DNA of 46,707 nucleotides from UBA2256 sp964453055 (GCA_964453055.1 CAYVOD010000006.1:1-46707); one strand, 5' to 3'. Numbered from the stretch's first letter, positions 31,306 through 40,407 are shown. Numbers and translations are program-made. Notes: generated by a model not told the origin, from the letters alone.

Positions 31306-31344
31306 GGCGCCGCTGGGGGCCCTGCCCGGGCCCCCAGCGGCGCC
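31306..31344. terminator. Perfect 17-bp GC-rich hairpin between gdhA and leuS
   Basis: 31306-31322 pairs perfectly with 31328-31344 around the loop TGCCC, between the convergent gdhA and leuS stops. There is no T-run on either strand, so it may be a processing or stability hairpin rather than a classical intrinsic terminator. Confidence 0.6.
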
Positions 31345-31358
31345 TTCACCTCGGACAT

Positions 31359-33812
31359 TTACCCTTTGACTACGATATTTACCAGCTTGTCCTTCACCAC
31401 GATAAACTTGGCGATCGTCTTGCCGGCCGTCCATTCCCGGACCTTGGCCGAAGCGAGGGCTTTTTCGCGCATGGTCTCCTCGGCGCTCCCGGCGGGCAGC
31501 ACGAGCTTGTCCCGGATCTTGCCGTTGACCTGCACGACGATTTCCTTTTCCTCATCCAGGGTGAGGGCCTCGTCATAAACGGGCCAGGCTGCCTTGGAGA
31601 CGCTCACGCCCTTGGTCGGCCCGCCTTTCGACATATTCAGCTTTTCCCAGAGTTCCTCGCCCAGATGGGGCGCGTATGGCGAGAGAAGGAGGACGAAGGG
31701 CTCCCAGAGCTTTCTGGGCACCTGTTCCAGCTTGGATACGTCGTTGAGGAAAATCATCATCTGGGATATGGCGGTGTTGAAGTTCAGGGTGTCGGTGTCG
31801 CGGGTGACCTTTTTTATCGTCTTGTGCAAAAGCTTTGTCAGCTCGGCTGAAGGTTCGACATCCGCGATTGGCTTTTCGGAGGTCGCCCATGCCCGCTCGA
31901 GGAAGCGGGAAACGCCCACGAGGCCGGCGGTTGACCAAGGCTTGGAGACTTCGAGGGGCCCCATGAACATTTCGTAGACCCGCATGGAGTCGGCGCCGAA
32001 ATTGACGATGATATCGTCGGGATTGATCACGTTGCCCCGGCTTTTGGACATTTTCTGGTTGTCCTCGCCCAGTATCATTCCCTGGTTCACAAGCCTCAAG
32101 AAGGGCTCGTCGCTGCTCACGACGCCGATATCGTAGAGGACTTTGTGCCAGAAGCGGGAATACAGAAGGTGAAGCACCGCGTGCTCGGCCCCTCCGACGT
32201 AGAGATCGACGGGCATCCAGTAGCTTTCGATGGCCGGGTCGACGAAGGCTTTGTCGTTTTTCGGATCGAGGAAGCGTAGATAGTACCAACAGGATCCAGC
32301 CCACTGGGGCATGGTATTCGTCTCCCGCTTTGCCGGCCCGCCGCATGTAGGGCAGGTTGTGTTGACCCATTCGGTGATATTGGCCAGGGGCGATTCGCCC
32401 GTGCCCGTGGGCGTGTAGCTCGTAACCTGGGGGAGAAGGAGGGGAAGGTCTTTTTCTTCCAAGGGCACGATGCCGCATTTCTTGCAATGGACCACTGGAA
32501 TCGGCTCGCCCCAGTAGCGCTGGCGGCTGAAAAGCCAGTCCCTAAGCTTGTAGTTGACCGCTTTTTTGCCAATGCCTTTTTCTTCCAGCCACGCGGTAAT
32601 ACGGGTGATCGCCTCCGGGGTCGGCAGGCCGTCGAACTGGCCCGAATTGACCGCGAAACCGTCCGCCGCGGTGCAGGCTTCGGGCTCCCTGTCGAAGGGT
32701 CCGGTTTCGCCTTGAGCCGCCACTACCTGGACGATGGGCAGGCCGAAGGCTTTGGCGAAGTCCCAGTCGCGCTCGTCATGGGCGGGCACGCCCATGATGG
32801 CTCCGGTTCCGTAGGATATGAGGACGTAGTCGGAAATCCATATGGGGATTTCCTTTCCTGTGACGGGATTGAGCGCGTAGGAGCCGGTGAACACGCCGGT
32901 CTTGTCCTTTGCCAGATCCGTGCGCTCCAGGTCGCTCTTTCGGGCCGCTTCCTGGACATAGGCTTCCACCGCCGCCTCGCATTCGCTCGTCGTCAGCGCG
33001 GGCACCAGCGGATGCTCCGGCGAGAGAACCATATAGGTAGCACCGAAGAGAGTGTCGGGCCTGGTAGTGTAGACCTCCAGGGTATCCTTGCGGCCGGGCA
33101 AGCTGAAATGCACCGAGGCGCCTTCGGAGCGGCCGATCCAGTTGCGCTGCATGAGCTTTATGGGCTCGGGCCAGTCGACCTTTTCGAGGCCTTCAAGGAG
33201 CCTGTCGGCGTAGGCGGTGATCTTGAGCACCCACTGGCGGATCCGCTTGCGGGTCACCTTGGTGTGGCAGCGCTCGCACTCTCCGTCCTTGACCTCTTCG
33301 TTGGCCAGGCCAGTCTTGCAGGAGGGGCACCAGTTGATGGGCATCTCGGACTCGTAGGCCAGGCCTTTCTTGAAAAGCTGGAGGAAGATCCATTGGGTCC
33401 ACTTGTAGTAGTCAGGCGTGCAGGTCGACACTTCCCTGTCCCAGTCGTAGGAAAAACCAAGGGCTTTGATCTGGGCGCGGAACCTGTCGACGTTGGCCAT
33501 GGTGGTCACTTCAGGATGGGTGCCGGTCTGGATGGCGTAGTTCTCCGCCGGCAGGCCGAAAGCGTCGAACCCCATGGGGTGGAGCACATTGTAGCCGTTC
33601 ATGCGCAGGAAGCGGCAGTAAATGTCCGTGGCCGTATAGCCCTCGGGATGGCCCACGTGCAGGCCAGCCCCCGAAGGATAAGGAAACATGTCCAGGACAT
33701 AACGGCGCTTTCCCTTGGCGAAAGAAGGGTCCTCCACCGCGCGGAAGGTCTTTTCCTCTTCCCAGCGCCGCTGCCATTTTTTCTCGATGCTTTCAAACGG
33801 ATACTTGGCCAT
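31359..33812 (-). CDS. leuS: Leucyl-tRNA synthetase
   Basis: An 817-residue class I synthetase charging tRNA-Leu. The HIGH motif appears as HVGHPEGYT (about residues 52-60) within FPYPSGAGLHVGHPEGYT, and KMSKSRGNV lies near 583-591. Between them are zinc-type cysteines (WCPSCKTGLANEEV, CERCHTKV), the CP1 editing domain with TTRPDTLFGATYMVL and GTGAIMGVPAHDERD, and a second Cys pair (CKKCGIVPL, CPTCGGPAKR). The C-terminal anticodon-binding and LeuS-specific domains are complete. Divergent from the small lipoprotein gene; no T-box or other leader structure was recognised. Confidence 0.97.
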   Translation of the reverse strand: MAKYPFESIEKKWQRRWEEEKTFRAVEDPSFAKGKRRYVLDMFPYPSGAGLHVGHPEGYTATDIYCRFLRMNGYNVLHPMGFDAFGLPAENYAIQTGTHPEVTTMANVDRFRAQIKALGFSYDWDREVSTCTPDYYKWTQWIFLQLFKKGLAYESEMPINWCPSCKTGLANEEVKDGECERCHTKVTRKRIRQWVLKITAYADRLLEGLEKVDWPEPIKLMQRNWIGRSEGASVHFSLPGRKDTLEVYTTRPDTLFGATYMVLSPEHPLVPALTTSECEAAVEAYVQEAARKSDLERTDLAKDKTGVFTGSYALNPVTGKEIPIWISDYVLISYGTGAIMGVPAHDERDWDFAKAFGLPIVQVVAAQGETGPFDREPEACTAADGFAVNSGQFDGLPTPEAITRITAWLEEKGIGKKAVNYKLRDWLFSRQRYWGEPIPVVHCKKCGIVPLEEKDLPLLLPQVTSYTPTGTGESPLANITEWVNTTCPTCGGPAKRETNTMPQWAGSCWYYLRFLDPKNDKAFVDPAIESYWMPVDLYVGGAEHAVLHLLYSRFWHKVLYDIGVVSSDEPFLRLVNQGMILGEDNQKMSKSRGNVINPDDIIVNFGADSMRVYEMFMGPLEVSKPWSTAGLVGVSRFLERAWATSEKPIADVEPSAELTKLLHKTIKKVTRDTDTLNFNTAISQMMIFLNDVSKLEQVPRKLWEPFVLLLSPYAPHLGEELWEKLNMSKGGPTKGVSVSKAAWPVYDEALTLDEEKEIVVQVNGKIRDKLVLPAGSAEETMREKALASAKVREWTAGKTIAKFIVVKDKLVNIVVKG

Positions 33813-33981
33813 GACATAAACTCCAGTGTTTTCAACGCCCCGAGGGCTTTTGCCGCCCGCGGTTTGGATGATAATAGTCTCATTATCAGCACTCGTTCAA
33901 GCCTCGAGCCTGATTTTACTGGACTCCGGCGGTAGTTGTATAATTCCCAAAATAATATATAGTGAAACCATGGAGGGAAGC

Positions 33982-34128
33982 ATGAATAATAAAAAACGCT
34001 TACTCGCCGGAATCGCTTTGGCCTTCTTCGCCATGTCGATCGCATCCTGCACGCTGACCAAGAAGATCCTTCCTCCCGGACAGGCCAAGAAGATCACCGG
34101 CCAGCAGAGCGCCTCGGGCAAAAAGTAA
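33982..34128 (+). CDS. Very small lipoprotein, 48 aa (PPGQAKK type)
   Basis: A 48-residue lipoprotein with lipobox S-I-A-S before Cys23, leaving a 26-residue, strongly basic mature peptide: CTLTKKILPPGQAKKITGQQ and then S-A-S-G-K-K. Short lipoproteins with the string P-P-G-Q-A-K-K occur in many diderm phyla, as far as I recall, without a firm function. GGAGGG lies seven bases before ATG 33982. A strong intrinsic terminator follows eight bases after the stop, so this is a deliberate single-gene unit, probably well expressed. Confidence 0.8.
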   Translation: MNNKKRLLAGIALAFFAMSIASCTLTKKILPPGQAKKITGQQSASGKK

Positions 34129-34135
34129 TTTCGCA

Positions 34136-34180
34136 AAGCCCATGTCGAGCCTTTGGGGCGAAGCCTGGGCTTCTTTTTTT
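34136..34180 (+). terminator. Intrinsic terminator of the small lipoprotein gene
   Basis: AAGCCCA (34136-34142) pairs with TGGGCTT (34166-34172), with TCG/CGA pairs possible inside, and is followed by C and seven T (34174-34180). Confidence 0.8.
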
Positions 34181-34194
34181 GTTCGAGCCCTTTG

Positions 34195-35220
34195 CTAGTC
34201 CCCCAATGCTTTGATAAAAGCCCTCAGATTTTCGCTGCTCACCCCAGGCGGCATGCCGCCGCCGCAGGAAAATATGACGCCGGAACGGTCGGAAAGGGCG
34301 TTTTTCATGGCAAACGTCTCCTTATACACCGTTTCAGGCGTGCCAGCTGCCAACACATCACGGGGTGGCAGGTTGCCTAGGATAGCCAAGCCAGGACCGG
34401 CCGCGGCCTTGAGCTCGGAAAGGCTCAGATCGAAACCGGGATTAAAAAGATTTACGCCCATTTCGACGAGATGGGGCGCGCTCACCGCGCACGGCGCGTC
34501 GTTATGCAAAAAACGCAAATTCAGGTCGCTGGTGAATAGCCGTTTGAAATAAGGATACCCGAACTCCATGAACTCCGGCTCGCCCAAAAAGCCGATGATA
34601 TCGTCTAAAACGAGAAGCCCTTTTATAGAAGGAAAGCATTCGCGCTGCAAATCAACCCAGTCGATCAGGAAGATCGTGATCTTTTCCAGCAAGGCGTGGG
34701 CCTTGCCGGGATCCATCATCATGGCTGTGAGAAATTCGGTGCTTCCCATCAGGTAGCTGGCGATATTCAAGGGCCCTCGACAAACCGCGATGCGCGATCT
34801 GTGCCCGAGTTCCTCCATGGGTCCGCGGGCGAGCAAAAGGCGGTTCAATACGAAGGGCAAGAGCCCGTCGGTTCTCGGGTCGGGCTGGTGCAGCTCGTCG
34901 ATGTCCTCCATCGATCGTATAACGCGGTGCGCGTGCGGAAACTCGTCCGCCGGAAAACTCGAACGGGCGCCGAATGCGGAAGGCTCCGTACACATGCCGT
35001 ATTCCGACCAAAAACCCGGCAGGAAGATCGCGTCCGGAAAAGTCTCGATCGCCTTGAGGTTGGCCTTGAACCAGATTTCGTCGCTGGAGAAATAATCGAG
35101 GATGCGGACTCCATACCAGTTGGGCAACCATGGACTGTCGATGATGAAAGCGGCCGGGGCCGGATCGATTATGTCGCCGCTCACAGCCTTGAGAAGCGTA
35201 CCCCATTGGGCATCGGTCAT
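34195..35220 (-). CDS. UroD-family (MtaA/CmuA-like) methyltransferase
   Basis: A 341-residue TIM-barrel protein of the uroporphyrinogen decarboxylase superfamily. Its operon with corrinoid genes points to the MtaA/MtbA/CmuA branch, whose members move methyl groups between a corrinoid protein and a thiol. LPGFWSEYGMCTEPSAFGA, LNLRFLHNDAPCAV, HLVEMGVNLFNPGF, AILGNLPPRDVL and IFSCGGGMPPG are seen; the H-N-D and C-G-G-G positions resemble zinc/thiol sites of the family. Start ATG 35220 has GGAGG five bases upstream; the longer frame from 35268 lies inside the previous gene. It overlaps the reactivation gene by ATGA. Substrate unknown. Confidence 0.82.
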   Translation of the reverse strand: MTDAQWGTLLKAVSGDIIDPAPAAFIIDSPWLPNWYGVRILDYFSSDEIWFKANLKAIETFPDAIFLPGFWSEYGMCTEPSAFGARSSFPADEFPHAHRVIRSMEDIDELHQPDPRTDGLLPFVLNRLLLARGPMEELGHRSRIAVCRGPLNIASYLMGSTEFLTAMMMDPGKAHALLEKITIFLIDWVDLQRECFPSIKGLLVLDDIIGFLGEPEFMEFGYPYFKRLFTSDLNLRFLHNDAPCAVSAPHLVEMGVNLFNPGFDLSLSELKAAAGPGLAILGNLPPRDVLAAGTPETVYKETFAMKNALSDRSGVIFSCGGGMPPGVSSENLRAFIKALGD

Positions 35221-35900
35221 GTCATCCTCCTTCGCGCCGGACAGTCTTCCTTGTCGCAGCCGCCGCAACCATAAGCAGCCCGACGCAGGCCGGGACCAGC
35301 GCCGAAAACGCCGGAAACTGATTTCTCCGGAATCATCATCGCGGAAGCGTTGAGCGATATACCGCAGGGGTTCTGGGGCAATAGCGCGAAAAGCGCTTCC
35401 TGGGCAGAGACAGGCCAGCCGCAGTACCCGGGGCTGAACCGTTCGGTGCAGCCGAAACCACTCGGCAAAACGTCTTTTTCCGCAATCCTTTGAATAGCCT
35501 CGGCAACGTTGTCCGCCGCAAGAGAGGCGATGGCGTCGAGCATGTAGGCTTCGACCGATGATCCGGATTCGGCGAGACTTCGAATCCGCGACCCGATCTC
35601 GGCTCCTATGGTGCAGGCGAACACGACTATCTTTCGTGCCTTCGCGAGCCGGGCGAGTATCCTAGGGCCGGGAGAAAATTCCCGATCCCCCGCGATAAAA
35701 CATTCCCTGTCGGGGGAGAGCGTCCGCAGATCGTATTCCGCGTAGATTCCCCTGGGAACGATGAGCGAAGCGGCATTCCCAAGTTCCTTCTCGGCGAGCA
35801 TTTTGAAATATCCGTCCATCGAGTCCTTGCGATATCCCATTTCCTCGATGACTTGATCGAAACCCGGAAGAATTTCCTGGACCGGCAGCAGAAATTCCAC
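35217..35900 (-). CDS. Stand-alone MetH reactivation (B12-activation) domain
   Basis: A 227-residue protein equivalent to the C-terminal activation domain of cobalamin-dependent methionine synthase, which binds SAM and re-methylates oxidised cobalamin. RFSPGYCGWPVSAQEALFAL and ISLNASAMMIPEKSVSGVFG are the family signatures. The C-terminal CGGCDKEDC is a compact four-Cys cluster that could hold a metal or Fe-S centre. I use GTG 35900 as start, seven bases after the previous stop, with AAGGGA upstream; longer versions would lie within the methyltransferase gene. ATGA overlap links it to the UroD-like gene. Confidence 0.88.
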   Translation of the reverse strand: MEFLLPVQEILPGFDQVIEEMGYRKDSMDGYFKMLAEKELGNAASLIVPRGIYAEYDLRTLSPDRECFIAGDREFSPGPRILARLAKARKIVVFACTIGAEIGSRIRSLAESGSSVEAYMLDAIASLAADNVAEAIQRIAEKDVLPSGFGCTERFSPGYCGWPVSAQEALFALLPQNPCGISLNASAMMIPEKSVSGVFGAGPGLRRAAYGCGGCDKEDCPARRRMT

Positions 35901-35904
35901 GACC

Positions 35905-36873
35905 CTATTCCCTTGCGCGAAGCTTCGAACGTTCCAGCGCGCGGACGAAAGCCCTGATGTGCTCCGGCCCCGTTCCGCAGCAGCCCCCGACGATATTCGC
36001 TCCCGCGGCGACGAGCTGGCCAAGCATGGAAGCCATGTATTCCGGCCCTTCGGGAAAAACCGTTTTGCCGTCTTCGTAACGGGGAAGCCCAGCGTTGGCG
36101 TGCACGAGAACAGCCGTCTCGGCGTCGAAAGACCTGATTTCGCGCACGATTTCGATCATCTGGGTAAATCCGCCTCCGCAGTTGGTACCGATGACCGAAG
36201 CCCCAGCCTCTTTCGCAGACAGAATCGCCTCCTTCACACCGGCGCCGGTCATGGTCCTGAAGTCCTCGTCCGAAGTCTTCGCGAAGGTAAAGGTGCAGAA
36301 TACCGGAGGCAGCGATTCCGAGTCCCAGCCCTTTTCCGCCGCCGCGGCCCGCCTCGCGTCATCGGCCGCCCGGATAGCGCAGGCCGCCTCCACAGGATCG
36401 GACATGGTCTCAACGCAAAAACCCTGCGCGCCTCCGGCCAGCAAGCCTTCCGCCTGGAGGCGGAATCCTTCGTATAACAGCTTTTCAGTCACATCGCCCA
36501 TGGCTAACATGAGTCCCGAAGGTCCCATGGAACCGGCGACGAAAACCTCCCGCGCCACCCCGCGTAGAGAAGCCTCGACCCTGGAAATTTCGGCGGCGGC
36601 CTTGTTCAGTTCGAAGCAGCTCGTTTCTTCGCTGAAATGGGCGAGCCTGAAGGGATTGCCGCCGAAACTGTTGGTGAGGATCAGGTCCGAGCCGGCCTCG
36701 ACATAGCTGCGGGCGACAGCAGCCACATCCGAAGGCCTCGACAAGTTCCAGGCTTCGGGACAGTCGCCGGGCTCCAATCCGCGCAGGTGCAAAAAGGTCC
36801 CCCAGGCTCCATCGGAAACCAAAACCTTTCTTTCGGCCTTAGCCTCAATGATAGCTCCGTAAAAACTATTCAT
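35905..36873 (-). CDS. Homocysteine S-methyltransferase domain protein
   Basis: A 322-residue TIM barrel matching the N-terminal homocysteine domain of MetH or BhmT/MmuM. Start region LVSDGAWGTFLHLRGLEPG; zinc ligands Cys232 (IGTNCGGGF) and Cys298/Cys299 (IVGGCCGTGPEHI). It would transfer a methyl group from methyl-corrinoid to homocysteine. No folate-binding domain is present here, unlike full MetH. It starts three bases after the corrinoid-protein gene and is followed by the reactivation domain, so the parts of a methionine synthase are spread over separate genes. Confidence 0.9.
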   Translation of the reverse strand: MNSFYGAIIEAKAERKVLVSDGAWGTFLHLRGLEPGDCPEAWNLSRPSDVAAVARSYVEAGSDLILTNSFGGNPFRLAHFSEETSCFELNKAAAEISRVEASLRGVAREVFVAGSMGPSGLMLAMGDVTEKLLYEGFRLQAEGLLAGGAQGFCVETMSDPVEAACAIRAADDARRAAAAEKGWDSESLPPVFCTFTFAKTSDEDFRTMTGAGVKEAILSAKEAGASVIGTNCGGGFTQMIEIVREIRSFDAETAVLVHANAGLPRYEDGKTVFPEGPEYMASMLGQLVAAGANIVGGCCGTGPEHIRAFVRALERSKLRARE

Positions 36874-36876
36874 AGC

Positions 36877-37593
36877 CTATTGTCGCTTCGCGTCCCGAGA
36901 AACCGCCGATCGCCCTGAAAACGCTGAAAGCGCCGCCAGCGCATGGCGCGCGTCCTTGCCATAACCGTCGGCCCCCATTTTTTCGGCGATCTTGGCGCTC
37001 AAGGGGGCGCCGCCCACGAGCACGGGACAGTCCGGATAGTTCGCCTTGATCTCCTTTACAGTCTTTTCCATATTCGCCATTGTCGTCGTAAGCAAGGCCG
37101 AGAGCCCCACCACGCAACCAGGATGATTCGCGATGGCGTCAAGAAATTTCTGAGGCTTGGCGTCGATTCCGATATCGACGATCTCCCAACCTCCACCTTC
37201 GGCCACCATGGCCACAAGGTTTTTCCCGATATCGTGCAGGTCCCCAGCCACGGTACCCACGACGAAAACTCCCTTGGCCCGCACCTGGCCCGATGCGAAG
37301 AAGGGCTTTAAATGCGCCATCGCCGCCTTCATCGCCTTGGCGGACATGAGGAGCTCCGGCACGAAGGCCTTGCCCGCGCCGAATCTGTCCCCGATGCGCC
37401 GCATCCCCTCGTCGCAGGCCGAAAGTATCTCATCAGGCCCAACGCCTTCGGCTAACGCCTGTTTAGCGAGTTCGTCCGCGCCAACCTGCCCGCGCAGATC
37501 AGGGGGGTACGGCGACGCGGCATCAACCTTTCCCCGCTCAACGCACAATAGAATCCTGTCTATCCCTTCGCTCATTCCTCTCGCTGACTCCAT
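36877..37593 (-). CDS. Corrinoid (B12)-binding protein, MtaC/MtbC type
   Basis: A 238-residue methyl carrier. A helical cap (about 35-100, LLMSAKAMKAAMAHLKP) is followed by the B12 Rossmann domain with the base-off motif G-D-L-H-D-I-G-K-N-L-V, His120 being the lower cobalt ligand, and then VGLSALLTTTMANM and VLVGGAPLS. It is first in the minus-strand corrinoid operon. A weak AGGA precedes ATG 37593; an internal ATG at 37575 is possible. I looked for a cobalamin riboswitch (B12 box) upstream and did not find one. Confidence 0.92.
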   Translation of the reverse strand: MESARGMSEGIDRILLCVERGKVDAASPYPPDLRGQVGADELAKQALAEGVGPDEILSACDEGMRRIGDRFGAGKAFVPELLMSAKAMKAAMAHLKPFFASGQVRAKGVFVVGTVAGDLHDIGKNLVAMVAEGGGWEIVDIGIDAKPQKFLDAIANHPGCVVGLSALLTTTMANMEKTVKEIKANYPDCPVLVGGAPLSAKIAEKMGADGYGKDARHALAALSAFSGRSAVSRDAKRQ

Positions 37594-37808
37594 GGAAGTA
37601 AATCCTAGCGCGATATGCGTCCAGGCACAACGCTAAATTGCCGCGCTCGAGGAATTAGTCCAGCCGAATATAGCAAATTTTTCATATTGGATAAAAAATG
37701 CACGTAATATCTTGTCAAAACCCCAACTCGGTAATACGATACAATTTAACCGATAAAAAAAGTCTCAAACGTAAAACATTCATGCAAAAGACAAGGAGGA
37801 TCGATCAC

Positions 37809-40307
37809 ATGAAGAGGTTAAAATTCGCTGCGGTACTGCTAGCGGTCGTCGCGCTGCTGCTGTCGTCCTGCGTGAACGCCCCTGCGTCCGACAAGGCGGG
37901 CGCATACGTGCCAGGAACCTATACGGCGTCGGGCCAGGGCTACGGCGGGGCAGTAGATGTCACGGTCACCGTGGACGCCAAGAAAATCACAGCCGTGAGC
38001 ATCAAGGGCGACAAGGAAACCGAAGGCATCGGCGCTGAGGCGATAAAGGAATTACCCGCCAAGATCGTCGCGGCTAACGGCAAGGTCGATGCCGTGGCCG
38101 GCGCGTCCTTCACGTCCGGCGCGGTTTTCGAGGCCCTGGACCTGGCGCTTGCCAAAGCCAAAGGCCAGGCTACCGAATCAGCTCCAATCGCCTTCAAGCC
38201 CGGCACCTACACAGGTACCGGCAAGGGCTATAACGGCGACGTGGTGCTCAAGGTAAGCTTCACCGAAAACGCGATCGCGGACATCAAGGTCGACAAGTCC
38301 AAGGAAACCGAACATGTGGGCGATTCGGCCTATCCGATAATCATCAAAGATATCAAGGACTTCACCTCCACCGGCGTTGACATCGTGTCCGGCGCCAGCT
38401 TCACAAGCAGGGCGGTGCTCGCCGCGGTGGAAGACGCCGCCAAGCAGGCCGGCTGCGATATCGCCGCGCTGCGCAAAGGAGCCAAACCCTTCGTCCTCAC
38501 CCCCGGCCCCAAGGTCGTGGATAGTTATGACGTGGTCATCGTGGGCGCCGGCGGCGCCGGCATGGCCGCCGCTGCACAGGCAGCGCAGGACGGAGCCTCC
38601 GTCCTGGTCATCGAAAAAGCTGTGGAGATGGGCGGCAACACCCTCGTATCCGGCGGCTCCTACCAGGCGGTCCAGCCTTCTATGGTCTGGGATCCCAAGA
38701 ATCCCGAAGCCACCACGGGGATCTACGAGCCGACCGGCGCCGTGGTGCCCAAGTTCAAGAGCGACGTGGGACGTATCGCCACCCTCAAGACCATCCTGGG
38801 CTGGAGCGAAAAGCCCTTCGACGGGACCATCAAGGACAAGGCGGCGATCAAGAGCGTAGACGACTACGATCTGCCCGGCCGTGGAGTCCACGCCGAGTAC
38901 CTGCCCACGCTGCAGACCCTGAAAGGACAGATAAAGGAATATCTCGCCTATGCGGACAAGCACTTCGCAATGGGCCAAAAGGAAACCGACCTAACCGTGT
39001 TCAGCACCGTCGAGCTCCACATCTTCCAGACCTACTACGGCGGACTGCGCCTGGACAGGGACAAGACCAAATGGATCGTCAACGACTTCGCCTTGGTGGA
39101 TCAGATGTGCAGAAGCGCCTATGACATCAGACCCTGGCTCGAAGCCCAGGGCGCCAAGATCGACAACGCCCAGCGCACCCTCATCGGCTGCCTCTGGCAG
39201 CGCATCAACCCAGCATTGGGCGGCGTCGTGGACGGCGTGAATTATTCAGGCAAGTGGGGCGCCTACTTCAAGGTTCCCGAGAACACGCTCCTCAAAGCCA
39301 ATCCCAAGAACAAGATCATATACCGCACCACCGCGAAGGAACTCATCACCAAGGGCGGCCGGGTCACCGGCGTCAAGGCCGTGCAGTACGACGGCACCCA
39401 GGTGGAGATCACCGCCAAGAAGGGCGTGATCCTCGCCACCGGCGGTTATGGCGCCAATATCAAGATGGTCATCGATACCAACGAATATTGGAAGTCCGAA
39501 TTCCTGACCAAGGATATCAAGACCACGAACCGGAACCTCGCCATGGGCGAGGGATTGGTCATGGGACAGAAGGCCGGCGCCGCCCTCACCGGCATGGGCT
39601 GGACCCAGCTGATGCCCCTCGGCTGGGTGGATAACGGCAACCTAGCCGGCGGAACGGGCGAAAACGTCATCTACGTAAGCCCCGCGGGCACGGCTAACGC
39701 AGGCAAGCGGTATGTCGACGAAGCGGCCGAGCGCGACGTGCTCGCACAGGGAGCCTTCGACTACGGCGCCGAGGCCGGAGTCTATGTCGAATTGAGCAGC
39801 CCCGTAACCATGTCCAGCTCCGGCGGCCTGCCCAGTTCCCTTACCTCGGCGGCCAACGTCCCCGGCAGGCGTTTTATCGGCACTCTTGCCGAAGCGGCTG
39901 AAATCCTCAAGATCGACGCCGAAGTGCTGCGCAAGACCATCACCGAGTACGACGCCTATATCATCGGCGCCACCAACCAGAAACCTGTGCCCGACAAGAC
40001 AGCCTATCGCGGCACCATAGGCAGTTGCGAGATGGACGCGAAGGGCAACTACAAGCCTGAAACCTACAAGATCGAAAACCTGCAGGTACGCTGGCTCGCC
40101 CCCTCCACCCACCACACCATGGGCGGTCTCGTGGTCGATACCAGCCGACACGTGCTCAATGTCCAGGGCAAGGTTATTCCTGGATTGTACGCGGCGGGCG
40201 AAGTTACCGGCGGATTCTTCGCTGGCAACCGCCTTGGCGGCAACGCGGTGATGGAAATCATCGTCTCCGGCCGAATCGCGGGAAGCTCGGCGGCCAAGGG
40301 CAACTAG
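37809..40307 (+). CDS. Lipoprotein fumarate-reductase-like flavoprotein with two FMN_bind domains
   Basis: An 832-residue extracytoplasmic reductase anchored by lipid at Cys21 (LLLSS-C). Two tandem FMN_bind domains (about 33-118 and 130-215) carry GASFTS motifs with Ser100 and Ser197 at the usual covalent-FMN site. The flavocytochrome-c-type FAD domain follows (VVIVGAGGAGMAAA from about 242), with GKRYVDEAAERD, the active-site H-H-T-M-G-G (H768/H769) and Arg808 in G-N-R-L-G-G-N. These residues keep the fumarate/urocanate reductase pattern; the substrate may be another unsaturated acid. Unlike Shewanella enzymes there is no haem domain; FMNs would pass electrons. ATG 37809 follows AAGGAGG. A TRAP transporter follows. 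Confidence 0.9.
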   Translation: MKRLKFAAVLLAVVALLLSSCVNAPASDKAGAYVPGTYTASGQGYGGAVDVTVTVDAKKITAVSIKGDKETEGIGAEAIKELPAKIVAANGKVDAVAGASFTSGAVFEALDLALAKAKGQATESAPIAFKPGTYTGTGKGYNGDVVLKVSFTENAIADIKVDKSKETEHVGDSAYPIIIKDIKDFTSTGVDIVSGASFTSRAVLAAVEDAAKQAGCDIAALRKGAKPFVLTPGPKVVDSYDVVIVGAGGAGMAAAAQAAQDGASVLVIEKAVEMGGNTLVSGGSYQAVQPSMVWDPKNPEATTGIYEPTGAVVPKFKSDVGRIATLKTILGWSEKPFDGTIKDKAAIKSVDDYDLPGRGVHAEYLPTLQTLKGQIKEYLAYADKHFAMGQKETDLTVFSTVELHIFQTYYGGLRLDRDKTKWIVNDFALVDQMCRSAYDIRPWLEAQGAKIDNAQRTLIGCLWQRINPALGGVVDGVNYSGKWGAYFKVPENTLLKANPKNKIIYRTTAKELITKGGRVTGVKAVQYDGTQVEITAKKGVILATGGYGANIKMVIDTNEYWKSEFLTKDIKTTNRNLAMGEGLVMGQKAGAALTGMGWTQLMPLGWVDNGNLAGGTGENVIYVSPAGTANAGKRYVDEAAERDVLAQGAFDYGAEAGVYVELSSPVTMSSSGGLPSSLTSAANVPGRRFIGTLAEAAEILKIDAEVLRKTITEYDAYIIGATNQKPVPDKTAYRGTIGSCEMDAKGNYKPETYKIENLQVRWLAPSTHHTMGGLVVDTSRHVLNVQGKVIPGLYAAGEVTGGFFAGNRLGGNAVMEIIVSGRIAGSSAAKGN

Positions 40308-40328
40308 AGCGCCGAAGGCTTTTTATCC

Positions 40329-40365
40329 GGCCGTCCGGGGCTTAGCCCCGGACGGCCATTTTTTT
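40329..40365 (+). terminator. Strong intrinsic terminator
   Basis: 13-bp perfect stem (40329-40341 with 40345-40357), loop TTA, then A and seven T. It ends the reductase lipoprotein transcript, so the TRAP genes rely on their own promoter. Confidence 0.9.
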
Positions 40366-40407
40366 GTCGCATTCGGTAAAAAAAGCTTAATTATTGAAGA
40401 GTATCTC

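Noticed and set aside
32487..33935. 482-codon plus-strand ORF
   Set aside because: It lies wholly antisense to leuS, has no ribosome site or recognisable domain, and is explained by GC-rich third positions of leuS.
37594..37808. Cobalamin riboswitch between the corrinoid operon and the reductase lipoprotein
   Set aside because: No B12 box or convincing multi-stem fold was seen on either strand; only AT-rich divergent promoter-like DNA.
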